64,000 bases of DNA from Cinclus cinclus (lineage: Eukaryota; Chordata; Aves; Passeriformes; Cinclidae), in the NCBI RefSeq assembly GCF_963662255.1, contig NC_085071.1:6054333-6118332 (forward strand), written 5' to 3'. The notes under the pieces were generated by a model. The model was not told the origin of the DNA. It saw only the letters and a list, made by a program, of their open reading frames with translations, and did no database searches. Positions 1 through 15,713 of this stretch are shown here, piece after piece; within the stretch, counting starts at the first letter, position 1, and the number at the start of each line of letters is the position of its first letter. Both the position numbers and the translations under genes were made by a program.

Positions 1-490
1 TCCATTCCAGGTCAGTAGTGCAGAGTTGTAAATACCTGAGTTGGATCAAGTCGGTTCATCACTCTCTTCCTCATCTGCAATCAGCCCCCAATGAATCCTC
101 CCCCTTTTTCCCCCCTGTTGCTTGGCTCTTTATTTTGGTGGAAGCTCGTAGCCTCTGTTCCAGGGCCCTGGAGCAGAGTGATGGATCACACAGTACTGTA
201 CTGACCCATAAAGGGAGCTGCACGTGCTTTGACCTTCATTTTTCCAATGCCTCGGGTGGCATAAGCATATCTTAAATGCATTCCTTCTGTAAAGTGTCAA
301 TGTTCTTTTTCTCTAGTACAAAACTTACAAAAAAAAAAAAAAAAGAAAAATTATGCAATTTTTTTTTTTATTTTGAAACTGTCCTGTGACTTGTACTTGT
401 CTTCTCCTGAGGCTTGTGAAAAAAAACCTTTCTTATGTACTTAAGATTATACAGAAGATAGAATAAAGTTAATGCCAACTTGCTCAGTAC
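1..490 (+). other. 3' UTR end of an upstream plus-strand gene, probably CAP1
   Basis: No coding exon is visible here. The stretch has an A-run near 328-344, a T-run near 361-371 and a canonical AATAAA at 462-467, followed by a T/G-rich tract at about 490-510, as expected at a vertebrate transcript end. It converges on PPT1. In mammals CAP1 (adenylyl cyclase-associated protein) lies tail-to-tail with PPT1, so by synteny this is probably the CAP1 3' UTR. The name is inference from gene order; nothing in the bases identifies the gene. Confidence 0.45.
462..467 (+). terminator. poly(A) signal of the left-edge transcript
   Basis: AATAAA in plus orientation with a downstream T/G-rich stretch. It closes the 3' UTR that enters from the left edge. 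About 170 bp separate it from the PPT1 transcript end, so the two genes are tightly convergent. Confidence 0.6.
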
Positions 491-675
491 TGTGGCTCTT
501 GTCTCTTCTTGGGGGCACACGGGAGCTCAGGCAGGACAAGATGCCCCTCTCTGCCTGACCCTGCCTTGATTCCTTTCAATACTTGCCCACATTTTCCTCA
601 GCTCCCCTCCAAACACAGTCAGTAGTTGTCCAAGCTTTTTTTTTTTTTTTTTTTAGTTGGTTAGATGGAAAGTTC

Positions 676-681
676 TTTATT
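676..681 (-). terminator. PPT1: PPT1 poly(A) signal
   Basis: TTTATT on the plus strand reads AATAAA on the minus strand, about 520 bp downstream of the PPT1 stop. An A/T homopolymer lies just beyond at about 637-654. This gives PPT1 a 3' UTR of roughly 530-550 nt. Confidence 0.6.
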
Positions 682-1202
682 GATTTCAGTTGTACAAAAG
701 AGCATAAACCAAGCCATTAGTTGAAAACTTTTCAAGCTGTTAATACTGCTACATTCCAAACCCTCTTCTTTTTTTCCCCAGAAACCCCTAAATTTGGCCT
801 TTTCACCCCCATTTTTAAAGATGGGCTGCAACACAATTCCCCTGCATAGAGCCATGAGTCTTGTTGATTCCTGCACTTGTGAGTTAATACTGCCAGAGTC
901 TCCTGCAGGAACAGGGGATGGAGAATAAACCTCTGGCACAACTTTGCCCTCACCCAGGGACCAGCTCAGCCACAGCTCTGAGAACTGAGATGGGTTTACC
1001 AGGCCCTGTGCAGGCTGGAGTGTGTCAGAGTCAGATCAAGGCTCTGCCCAGATGGGAGTGGAATTACATCCTGGCAAACCCTGCTGAGCTAAACCCCCCC
1101 TTGTTCCCCAAATCCCTGCAGGTTTGGATGCACTGAGTGCTGTTGCACAGTGGCTGGTGATAGTTACAGTGAAAAACCCTGCCCAGTGCTCCCAGAGGAG
1201 CT

Positions 1203-4680
<3,478 letters not shown>

Positions 4681-4800
4681 CTTGACCTGTCACATGACCC
4701 GCCGCCGGCAAGGGGAGGGGCGGAGCGAGAGGGCGGAACCAATAGGGGCGTGGTTTGTGTGTAGGGCGTGGCCTGGTGGCGGGGGCGTGGCCCCGGGCCT
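4681..4800 (-). promoter_or_regulatory. PPT1: PPT1 CpG-rich promoter with GGGCGTGG boxes
   Basis: A GC/CpG-rich stretch runs from about 4400 to 4900 around the PPT1 start. GTCACATGACC at 4689-4699 lies just upstream of the ATG and resembles the lysosomal CLEAR element (GTCACGTGAC) with one central change. GGGCGTGG-type KLF/Sp boxes occur at about 4745-4753, 4763-4771 and 4781-4790. There is no TATA box, as is usual for a housekeeping gene. Factor assignments are inferred from the motifs. Confidence 0.55.
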
Positions 4801-4979
4801 CCCACTAGTCCGCAGGTTCGAGCCCCGCCGCTCCCGATCCCACTCAGAAATCCCAAATCCTGCGGGACCTCACGGCTGCGTCCCGCTCCCCGCCCCGGGA
4901 CACGCAGCCAGGAAATCCACGAGGCCGCTGCCTGCGTGTTGTCCACGTGGCGCTGCATCCTCCCTGCCCTGCCGTGCAT

Positions 4980-6500
4980 TGGGCATGGGCTGGGGCACAT
5001 CCTGCATGGGCTGCTTGGCTGAGTTCCTCCTGCAGAGGCGGGTGCTTGGCACAGCAGCCGTCAGGAAGTTCTTCTCAGCACCGAGTAAGGACAAGCCTTC
5101 TTCTGCCACCCAGCCTTTCCAACACACTTGTGAGGCCTGGTGTAAAGCACTTCCCATTTCCTCCCAAGGGAAGCTGCTCCCAGCCCAGGTTGTGCCGTGC
5201 CTTGGCAGCAGTTCCACAGTCATTGTGGTCCTACTCACACTGGCCTTGACAATAATCAGCATGCCAGGGGCAGGCATCGATATCAACCACATGGTTATTG
5301 AACAGCTGTGCTCACCCTGGCTCTGCATCCTTCCCTTTCCCAGTCCCACAAGGCCTCTGCAACTTCTGCTCTCCTCTTTTTCTTCTGCAGCTGCTGGCAT
5401 TGGAAATTGAGGGGTGAAATAAAGGCTTAAGATTCTCCCCCTCCACTCATGCAGGCACGATCCTAACGTTGCTCAGCACTCCAGGCAGTATTCCTGTAGT
5501 GAGGGAAGGGACAGGAAGCACCCACTCCTCTCCCTCCTTGTGACAGTTTCCTCCCTGCCTGGCTCAGGAAATCTTTGCTCTCTCCCTCCCCAGATCCTGC
5601 TGGGAATCACAAATACCTTTGGCATAGTGGCAGGGATTATTGCTCCCGCTGCAGCTGGAGTTCTCATCAGCCAGGTAACTTGGGGCCAGAAATCAACAGC
5701 ACATCCCTGGATAAAAAACAAACCTGCTCTCAGTAATGGATTCCTTTCTTTGCACTGAATTAAAAATGACACCAAGCCCACCCCTCTCCCAAAGAAAATG
5801 TGTTGTAGCACCTGGCAAATTGGAGCTCTGGACTATTTCGGGGACAGAGATGACTCAAAGCAGGAAGAGCTCCACATGGGACCCATCTGGATGTATTTGG
5901 AGATGGGGAGAGGATCAAGGGAGTGGGTGAGTGGGAAGCTTTGTGCCAGGCAGGAAAAGTGTTCTGAATTCAGCAGAGAAATGCCAAAGTAGGAAATGTC
6001 TCTCCAGCAAGATGGGGTCTGGCAATTCTTCCCTAGGAGGGTGGGCAGGCCCTGGCACAGGGTGCCCAGAGCAGCTGTGGCTGCCCCTGGATTCCTGGCA
6101 GTGCCCAAGGCCAGCTTGGACACTGGGGCTGGAGCAACCTGGGACAGTGGAAGGTGTCCCTGCCATGGCCTGGATGATCCCTTCTAACCCAAACCACTCC
6201 ACGATTCTCTGATTCTCTGTCTGGAGTTGAGCAAAGCTCTTCTGCTGCTGGCAGGAGTCAGGAGCAGAGGATGGGATGAGTTGATGCCATCAAGTGGCAG
6301 CAGTGGGGTGGTCACTACATGGAGATAAAGGGAAGGGTGACACCACTGAGCTCTGTTCTTGTCCCTCAGGATCCCCAGAGTGGCTGGGGCAGCTCCTTCT
6401 CCCTCTCTGCAGCCCTCAGCGTCTTTGCCTGGTCTTGGACACAGCCTTTGGAAGTGGCACCACCCAGGATTGGGCAAAGGAGAGCTCTGCTGTGGAGAGA
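4980..6500 (+). pseudogene. Decayed SLC17-family anion transporter, 3' half only
   Basis: Four exon-like blocks resemble the C-terminal half of SLC17 (sodium/phosphate, sialin, vesicular glutamate) transporters. Block A ends at 5084 and reads LAEFLLQRRVLGTAAVRKFF, the family's ADFL..VRK.F segment, with donor GTAAGG. Block B starts at 5169 and reads through LLTLALTIISMPGAG to IDINHMV, where the family has NxLDIAPRYA; its donor is unclear. Block C, 5594-5674, is a clean 27-codon phase-0 exon (ILLGITNTFGIVAGIIAP) with intact AG and GT. Block D starts at 6370 (DPQSGWGSSFSLSAALSVF), then needs a one-base shift near 6425 to continue as FGSGTTQDWAKE, the family's C-terminal signature. The N-terminal half is absent: PPT1 begins just upstream. 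I read it as a 5'-truncated, frameshifted relic that kept its introns, so it is not a retrocopy. The SLC17A1-A5 branch is likelier than the vesicular glutamate branch; the exact parent is unknown. Confidence 0.75.
6020..6225 (+). mobile_element. CR1 LINE 3'-end fragment
   Basis: Contains the characteristic CR1 tail: GGTGCCCAGAGCAGCTGTGG, a GGATGATCCCTTCTAACCC-type segment and a terminal ATTCTCTG duplication matching the CR1 8-bp end repeat. It is inserted between blocks C and D of the SLC17 relic. Confidence 0.85.
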
Positions 6501-7369
6501 GAGCCACGGGCTTGGGAGGGGGCACAGGGGGGTGGGCAGCACCTTCAGCCACCTCTGTCCAGTTCCTGGTCCCAACCTGCTCACCTTGGCCCCGTGCTGG
6601 CTGCAGTGCCCCGAGCCCCTGGGGAGGAAGGAGCCCTGCAGCATGGACAGATCCCAAACGGGATCCATGGATTGCTGAAGCTGGAAGCCAGCCCAACCTG
6701 CAGCTATTTCCAGCAACGCTTGTTCTGGGATGAAGTAAATCCACAATGAAACAGCAACGTTACTTTTTAACTAGAGGCTTTTCACACTCTCTGCACAGAG
6801 ACTCCTGAGGCTTTTTTCTTTCCTTAATGAGACAAGCTGATTATTCATTTATCCTTCATCCCTGCTTAGAAGCAACTGGGGCAAAAAATAATTGATGGCA
6901 TTACAGAGCTTGGGCTGGCAGCCCTGAGCACGGCTCTGGGGAGGCAGGGGATAAACACGGAAAGAAAGCCTTGAGCTGGTGCCATCCTTACTGAGTGTGA
7001 GCCTCATTGAAGCCATTTTCTGCTCAGGATGTGGCCACTGAAGAGAAGTTTGGACTCCAAAGTAGTGTCAGTTTGGGCTGCCCCCTTCCCAGAGAAACTG
7101 GGAAGTTCTGCTCCCCACTGAGTGCAGCAGGGAGTGAATTGGCTGCCATCCTCCCAAATGGTACAAAAAGAGGATCCAGATCCCAGACAGAGTTCTTGAA
7201 ACCCTTTCCTCAAAGAGTGCAGTGAAACTGGACTGTGTTCCCAGGTCTGGTTCAAGGAGTTTGGGGCTGTGAGAGGCTTTGATAACTACACTCACTGAGA
7301 GTAGCTCCAGCATCTGGTGCAGCATCTCCCACCAAAGCTGCTGCTGGGGATTTTAGTTTGGGTGAGAAC
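6500..7369. other. Intergenic, no gene seen
   Basis: Unique-looking sequence between the SLC17 relic and an AT-rich element. Short open frames occur on both strands but none shows a recognisable domain or splice pattern. An (ATT)n run begins at about 7379. Confidence 0.5.
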
Positions 7370-8022
7370 AGCCAATGAATTATTATTATTATTAATCATA
7401 AGGATTTTGATACAGTACAATTTGTAATCCCTTTTAACTGCTTTTTCATATAGTATAATCTGTCAGCTTTTGTATGTACCGTATAGCTTATGTAAATAGC
7501 AATGTGATAAATGTATTATAGCTTAGGCCTTTGCATAATATTAAAATAGGGACTATGTAATATTAAATGCTTTTGTTTTTGTAACTAACTGACAACAGTG
7601 AAATAGTTAATGTTGATCAAAAGTAGTTGTAAAAGTGGCTAGAACGTTTGTATGATAACATTAGAAAGAACCAGAAAAATAATACTGAGAGCACAAAAAA
7701 CAATCTACCACTGACCTTCAGTTATCAATAACTGTCAAACCACAAAGCAGGGGGCTTTGTGAGGAAATAAAATACAAGACTCTCCAAATCACATCTGTAT
7801 TGTGGCACATACTCCTAAGAAGATGAGGTCAAGGGTCGAACTAAGACAAAGAATTCTCAGAGCACTTAAACTCAAAGGAATGTTTGAATGAGAGGATCTA
7901 TAAGAAGAGCTGTTAATGGTGTGCTTTCGTTAGATTACCATAGCACCTCAGCGCTGGAAACTGTCCCTTTTATCCCTTATTAAACTTTTAAAAATTTTAA
8001 AGAGTGAGCTTTGTTTCTCACA
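7370..8022 (+). mobile_element. Probable solo LTR of an avian endogenous retrovirus
   Basis: An AT-rich block unlike its GC-rich surroundings, with LTR layout in plus orientation: a CTATAAGAAG TATA-like box near 7899, an ATTAAA poly(A) signal near 7980, and a U5-like GAGTGAGC..TTTCTCACA end at about 8022. No gag, pol or env frame is present. The 5' boundary and target-site duplication could not be fixed by eye, so the element type is provisional. Confidence 0.4.
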
Positions 8023-8199
8023 TAAGGATAGTCAATCCCAGTATAGAAACTGGGGCAAATCTGGGGTCTGGCATCAACCAGAGGGTGGTGAACAACTTCA
8101 CTGCGCATCACACGTTTGGATTGTTTTTTCCTCTCTCTGTTAACTGCCGTTACTATTAATACTTACCGTTATTAGCGACTTTGTTTTCAATTATGAGCA

Positions 8200-8338
8200 T
8201 TAATTAACGGAGGGAGCCACGACAGACCCGCGGTTGTCACGGCAACCCCGTCCTCCGCCCGCCAGGGGGCGCCGCCGCGCCGCGCCCTCCCATAACCCCC
8301 CGCGGCCGCGCCCAGCCCACCTCTTCCCCGCCTCCATC
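8200..8338 (+). promoter_or_regulatory. RPL11: RPL11 promoter and predicted 5' TOP tract
   Basis: CpG-rich sequence directly before the RPL11 ATG. CTCTTCCCC at 8321-8329 is a pyrimidine tract of the kind that starts ribosomal protein mRNAs (5' TOP). If transcription starts at C8321 the 5' UTR is only 18 nt. TOP mRNAs are translationally controlled by mTOR/LARP1; this is inferred from the tract and the gene class. Confidence 0.6.
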
Positions 8339-11258
<2,920 letters not shown>

Positions 11259-11259
11259 G

Positions 11260-11679
11260 CAGTTCCTGTTATCAAAAAAAGTAAACACATTTTTATAACC
11301 CCTAACTTGTGTTGTGAGTTTTGTGGGGAAGCTGGTGGGAGTGAGGGCTCTTCTCCACTATTATGGTTTGGCTTTATTCTTTTTTTTTTCTCCTTTGTTT
11401 TCCCATCCATGCTACAATCCAGTGCTGCAGGGTGGGAAGAAAAGCTCTTCTGTCCTGCTTCTGTGTCTGCATTCTCTACCTAGGCTACGAGGTGGAGGCA
11501 GCTCAGGGAGCAATTTCCTAGCTCCCAAGGTTTGCAGTGACCCCAAAATTCAGCGTGCCTCCTTATCCAGCTGTCCCACACTCCTGAGCTTGGTGTCCTT
11601 CCCTTGCTGGTGGCAGAAGTCATGTGGAATTCAGCTGTTTGTGCTGGCTGGTGCCGAGGCCACAGAGCTGGACCTGGAG
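11260..11679. other. RPL11 3' UTR and short spacer
   Basis: The first few tens of bases are the RPL11 3' UTR (AGTAAA at 11280). The rest is unique-looking with a T-run near 11380 and no supported gene. Confidence 0.5.
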
Positions 11680-12176
11680 CCCAGGGATGGTGGGAGTGGA
11701 GACACACACGATGGCCTCTTCATCCTCAGCCCACTCGGTGTCAGGGTTGTTGCACTGCACACGTTTCTCATACCTCATTCCAGCCTCCCTCCAGGCACAG
11801 GCACCTCTCCAGCACAGCCAGCCCGGTGGGCAGAGGTGCCCTGTCACGGGGCTGTAGCGCTGCAAGACGGCCAGCTGGCTGCCCCCATGGCGTAGGCTCG
11901 GTCAGCCGCGGTGGTGCCAGCCCCGGGGCGTGCCCAGCCCGGGCCGCTCCCTCCAGCTGTCCCCGGCGGGCTGTGGAGCACAGGCCGTGGATGACGGTGG
12001 AGGCGTGGTGCTGTGCTAGCTGGTGGTGCTGGGCATGTAACACTTCACAGCGGCCAGCGGGCCTTGGGCGTTGTGCCTTCCCACAGTGTAGAGGAGCCCG
12101 TGGCAGGAGCTCAGGCTGAAGTGGGACCTCCTGTGCTCCGTGCTGGCCAGGTGCAACCAGGTGTTGAAGGTTGTAC
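11680..12176 (-). pseudogene. Kelch-like (KLHL-type) gene remnant
   Basis: On the minus strand an exon-like block starts at 12176 after a good acceptor (CCTCCCCCAG). From 12174 it reads TTFNTWLHLASTEHRRSHFS then CYMPSTTS, typical of a kelch blade, and hits a stop at 12016. The next blade resumes in another frame (HHASTVIHG, near 12005), and a later piece reads LEGGWNE and then, in a third frame, KRVQCNNPDTEWAEDEEA at about 11770-11715. The order and spacing of the pieces match consecutive kelch repeats of a KLHL protein; the last resembles the C-terminal blade of KLHL9/KLHL13-like members. At least two frameshifts and one stop break the frame, and no BTB or BACK domain is seen upstream. The acceptor implies an intron-bearing ancestor. 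Subfamily assignment is tentative. Confidence 0.65.
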
Positions 12177-12179
12177 CTG

Positions 12180-14995
12180 GGGGAGGAAGGGCAGAGCAGT
12201 CTGTCCAGGACAAGCAGCAGAGCAGTGAGGAGAAGAGGGAGCTGCCAGACACATCTGCCTTTGGAGGAGGCAACTCATGCTCTGGCTGTGCCTCTGTGTC
12301 TTCTCCAGGAGCGAGAAAGCACCTGGACAGGCAGTGCAGGTGGAGACTGGTGCTGCACAGCACAATCCTATCTGTGACCGCTGCTGCTCTCACCCTGTGG
12401 ACAGCCCAGTATTGCCCCTGCTCCTGCCTTGGAAATGCTGACTGCTGATCTGAGGTGTCCCAGAGCACTGTCACTGTCCCCTCTGCTGAGCCTTGGCAGG
12501 TAGAAGAGGACCCAGGGACAGAATAAGGCACCAGTTCGGTGTGCCCACGAGATGGCAGAGGGAAGGCGGTGTCCCCAGAGCGACGCTGCAGGGACTGAAG
12601 TCCAGCCTGGGAAAGGTGGATCAGCTACAGGCCAGAAACAGAAAGCAGTGCCAGTGACTCCCTGAAACCTCACTCAGAGCAAGAGGATCCCAAAGATGTT
12701 TCCCAGCCGAGGGGTGGTGATCAGGTGGCGAAGGGCTGGCCTCAAGAAGTGCCAAGGATGTTGCCTGTGCAATCTCAGGTGACAGAGCCACTGAAAAGTT
12801 CAGGTTTAGGTGGTTGCCATGGTTACTCCTCCTTTTGAAAAATAATTCCTTGGCAGTCCGGTGGCAGTTTATAGGGATTTAGGAAACAAACCATATTTAA
12901 ATGATGAAGAGAGAAAGGGAAGACAAGAAAATCTGAAGGGCAACAGGAATCCTCGAGATGGTAAATCAAGCACAGCAGCTTTTGAAGGTTCTCCAATCTC
13001 CTCTGAACCTCCAGTCCAAAACTCAGCAGTGACCTCACCTCCTGTGAGGGAGCTGGGAGCAGCCAATAGATGAGGGAACAAATCTGGCCTGAAATAGCTG
13101 TTACTGCTCTGTCTCACATGTCTGGGGCTGTTTATTGCACTTGGCCACAAAGATCAGGTTTCTTGGAACTGAGTAATCAGCTCCTATTTAGCACCAGAGG
13201 GAAGGGGGGAGTTCGAAGACTCTAACAAAAACAGGGAGAAGGGAAAAGTTTGGGAAAAGTCTCTCTCAGGAAAGAAAAAGTCTCTCTCAGCTGGGCTGGA
13301 GTGGGAAAGTGGCAGTGCCAGCATGGCCAAGCTCAGTGTGCCAGAGGGAGCGGGGAGGACTCAGAAGCCACAGGGATTCAGGAGCAAAGTCCCAGGCACT
13401 TGAGCCATTTCTGGAATTGTGGTGTTTCGTGGGGCTACCTCAATTTACACCACTGAGAGCTCATTTATCACGGTGTCTCATCCTGGAGTGGGTCCTGAAA
13501 CTGGGACCCAAATGCTGCTCTCTCCCTGTGTTTGGATGTGAAATGGTTTCTAACACCAGCTCAGGACTGGGAGAAGGACCTGGGATTTGCCCTTTCAGAG
13601 CAACAACACTTGGATGTTTCATTTTATCCAGGCTATCCACTCATCAGAAAAACTTCCAGTTGCAGCTTTTTGGCTGGATTTGAAATGAAGATACAGGTTA
13701 AATATCAGAATTTCCCAGGAAAATAAACCTTTTTTTCCCAGGTCTTCTCTCCAGATCACTCAGACCTTCCTCTCCTTGAAATACAGCACTGCCAGAGCCT
13801 ACTTGCTGCTAAGAGGGAAATTGTTCTGGGATAAAACAAATCTTCCAACTGCAGGACACTTCATACAAGTACAGGGGAAGTTTTGGATTGATGACCCTGG
13901 GATCCTGCCTGTCCCCTCTGAGCACCTTTGACAGACTCCCAACTTGAAGCACATTTGAGTTATTCCAAAGTCTGGCTGTGTGAAAGCACAGCAACCTTTA
14001 TTACCGGCACTTAATTTAAAATAGGACATTATTGCTGCTCCTGACTGAAATGCCACTGCAGTGACCTGAAAGGGATATTTTTCATACAGATTAATCCTGG
14101 CTGCTGGATTAATCTAGGGAGCTGCAGTGATTTGAAGAGATTTCAAAAGGCCCAGACAGAATGGAGGGTAGACAGGAAGGGAAGCTTTTTTTCTGGCTGT
14201 CTAAATTTCTCTTAAAGGACAATCATTGTCCTCACATTCTTTCAGTGCTGCTAATCTCAGCCCTGATTACTGAGCCGACAGCAGAGCAGGGTAACACTGC
14301 CTTCAGAAAGTTTTGTCAGGCTTATTTTCTTTAATACCTAACCAGACAGAATCCCTCTCTTTTTTCCTGCTGGTGAGTTCAATCAGAGGCTGAGTCACAA
14401 CCAGTCTGAAAAAATACCTGGGCACTACAGCTCCAGGAACTCTTTTGCTGCTAATAATTCCTACAGCCCCATTTTAGAAAGCAACAAAGGCTTTTTTCCC
14501 CATTTTCCATTATTCAGCAGTTCCTGGCCCCACACAAGGTCTCTGCTGATCCTGCCAGGTGTGTCCTGGCTCTCCATGACTCACCCACAGGCTGGGGCTG
14601 CTCTTACCTTGCTCTCAGACAGGTTTGTCCAGGGGGAAGCTGTGCCCAGCACCAGGATTTTCAGGTTGAGGCACAGAGACCCTCAACTTTCCCCATACAA
14701 CATCCTCCTCCCTCCTCTCCAGTCCAGCTGACTGCTCTTATCACTTCTACAATTACAACAGGTTTTTGGGGTGGTGTGAGGTCAGCCAACCTTGCCAAGA
14801 CCCAGGGGCACGGAAAGGGCTGGACTCGGGTCCAGATTCTGACCTGGAATGGGTTGGACTCAGGTCCAGACTCAGCTGAGACACAGCACTGCAAGAACGT
14901 CCTCGCTGCCAACAGTTCCAATGAAAAGCAGCCATTGGGAAGCAACAGGAATAGGTGTGAAGTTGACATTGCCTCAGGAAAAAAATGTGTCTAAT
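12180..14995. other. Intergenic, no gene seen
   Basis: Mixed unique-looking sequence between the kelch remnant and the CR1 upstream of ELOA. Short open frames on both strands lack recognisable domains or consistent splice sites. Upstream exons of the kelch relic would lie at about 12.2-12.7 kb but I could not recognise any. Confidence 0.5.
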
Positions 14996-14997
14996 TC

Positions 14998-15445
14998 TGG
15001 GCTCCTCAGGTCAAGAAAGACAAGAAGCTGCTGGAGTAGGCCTAAAAGAGGGAACAAAGATGATTAAAGGACAGGAGCATGTCTCTGATGAAGAGAGACT
15101 GGAGGAGCTGGGCCTGGACAGTCTGGAGAAGGGAAGGCTGAGAGAGGATCCCATCAATACATACAAACATCCCCAAAGGCTGTCAGAGTACAGTACCAAA
15201 CCCTGTTCAATGGTGCCCAGTGACGGGATGAGGAAAAACGGCCATAAACTAAACCATGAGTTCCACCTCAACATAAAGAACTTCTTTCCATGAGGGTGGC
15301 AGAACCCTACAACAGCTGCTCAGGGAGGGTGCAGAGTCTCCCTCTGTGGGGACATCCCAAACTCACCTGGACGCCTTCCAACTTCGGGTGACCCTGCCTT
15401 AACAGGGGCTTGGACTGGTCGATATCCAGCAGTCCCTTCCAACCG
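14998..15445 (+). mobile_element. CR1 LINE fragment (longer 3' part)
   Basis: About 450 bp matching the known CR1 3' region in order: GAGAGACTGGAGGAGCTGGG, GGAGAAGGGAAGGCTGAGAG, GAGTTCCACCTCAACATAAA, GAACTTCTTTCCATGAGGGT, CATCCCAAACTCACCTGGA and CAGTCCCTTCCAACC. It ends 270 bp upstream of the ELOA start, next to the CpG-rich promoter. Confidence 0.9.
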
Positions 15446-15713
15446 CAACTCCGACGGGATTACCCCACCCTGAGGGCGGAGCTGACAGAACCGCGGCTCC
15501 CCTCAGCGAGGCCTTGCCAGCACTCAAGATGGCGCCGCTGCCAGCCCCCAACATGGCGCCCGCCGCCCTCTGCCGCACCCACCATGGCCGAGGCCGCGCT
15601 GCGCCGCTTCCGCTTCCTGCCCGTAGCCAAGATGGCGGCGGCGGCGGGGCAGTGCCGTGGGCCCGGCGGCCGCTGAAGCCGCTTCCGCCGCCGCCGGCTC
15701 TCCAGCAGTAAAA
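15446..15713 (+). promoter_or_regulatory. ELOA: ELOA promoter with repeated ATGGCGGC (YY1-like) motifs
   Basis: CpG-rich sequence. AAGATGGCGCC at about 15528, ACATGGCGCC at about 15551, AAGATGGCGGC at about 15629 and AAAATGGCGG at the initiator ATG (15711) resemble YY1 sites, common around housekeeping start sites. An ATG at 15584 opens a 30-codon frame ending at 15676, before and out of frame with the ELOA start. It is an upstream ORF only if transcription starts before 15584. Confidence 0.5.

Noticed and set aside
4805..4830. tRNA-like B-box (GGTTCGAGCCC)
   Set aside because: No A-box, acceptor stem or cloverleaf could be paired around it. A similar GGTTCGAGG at 55266 also fails.
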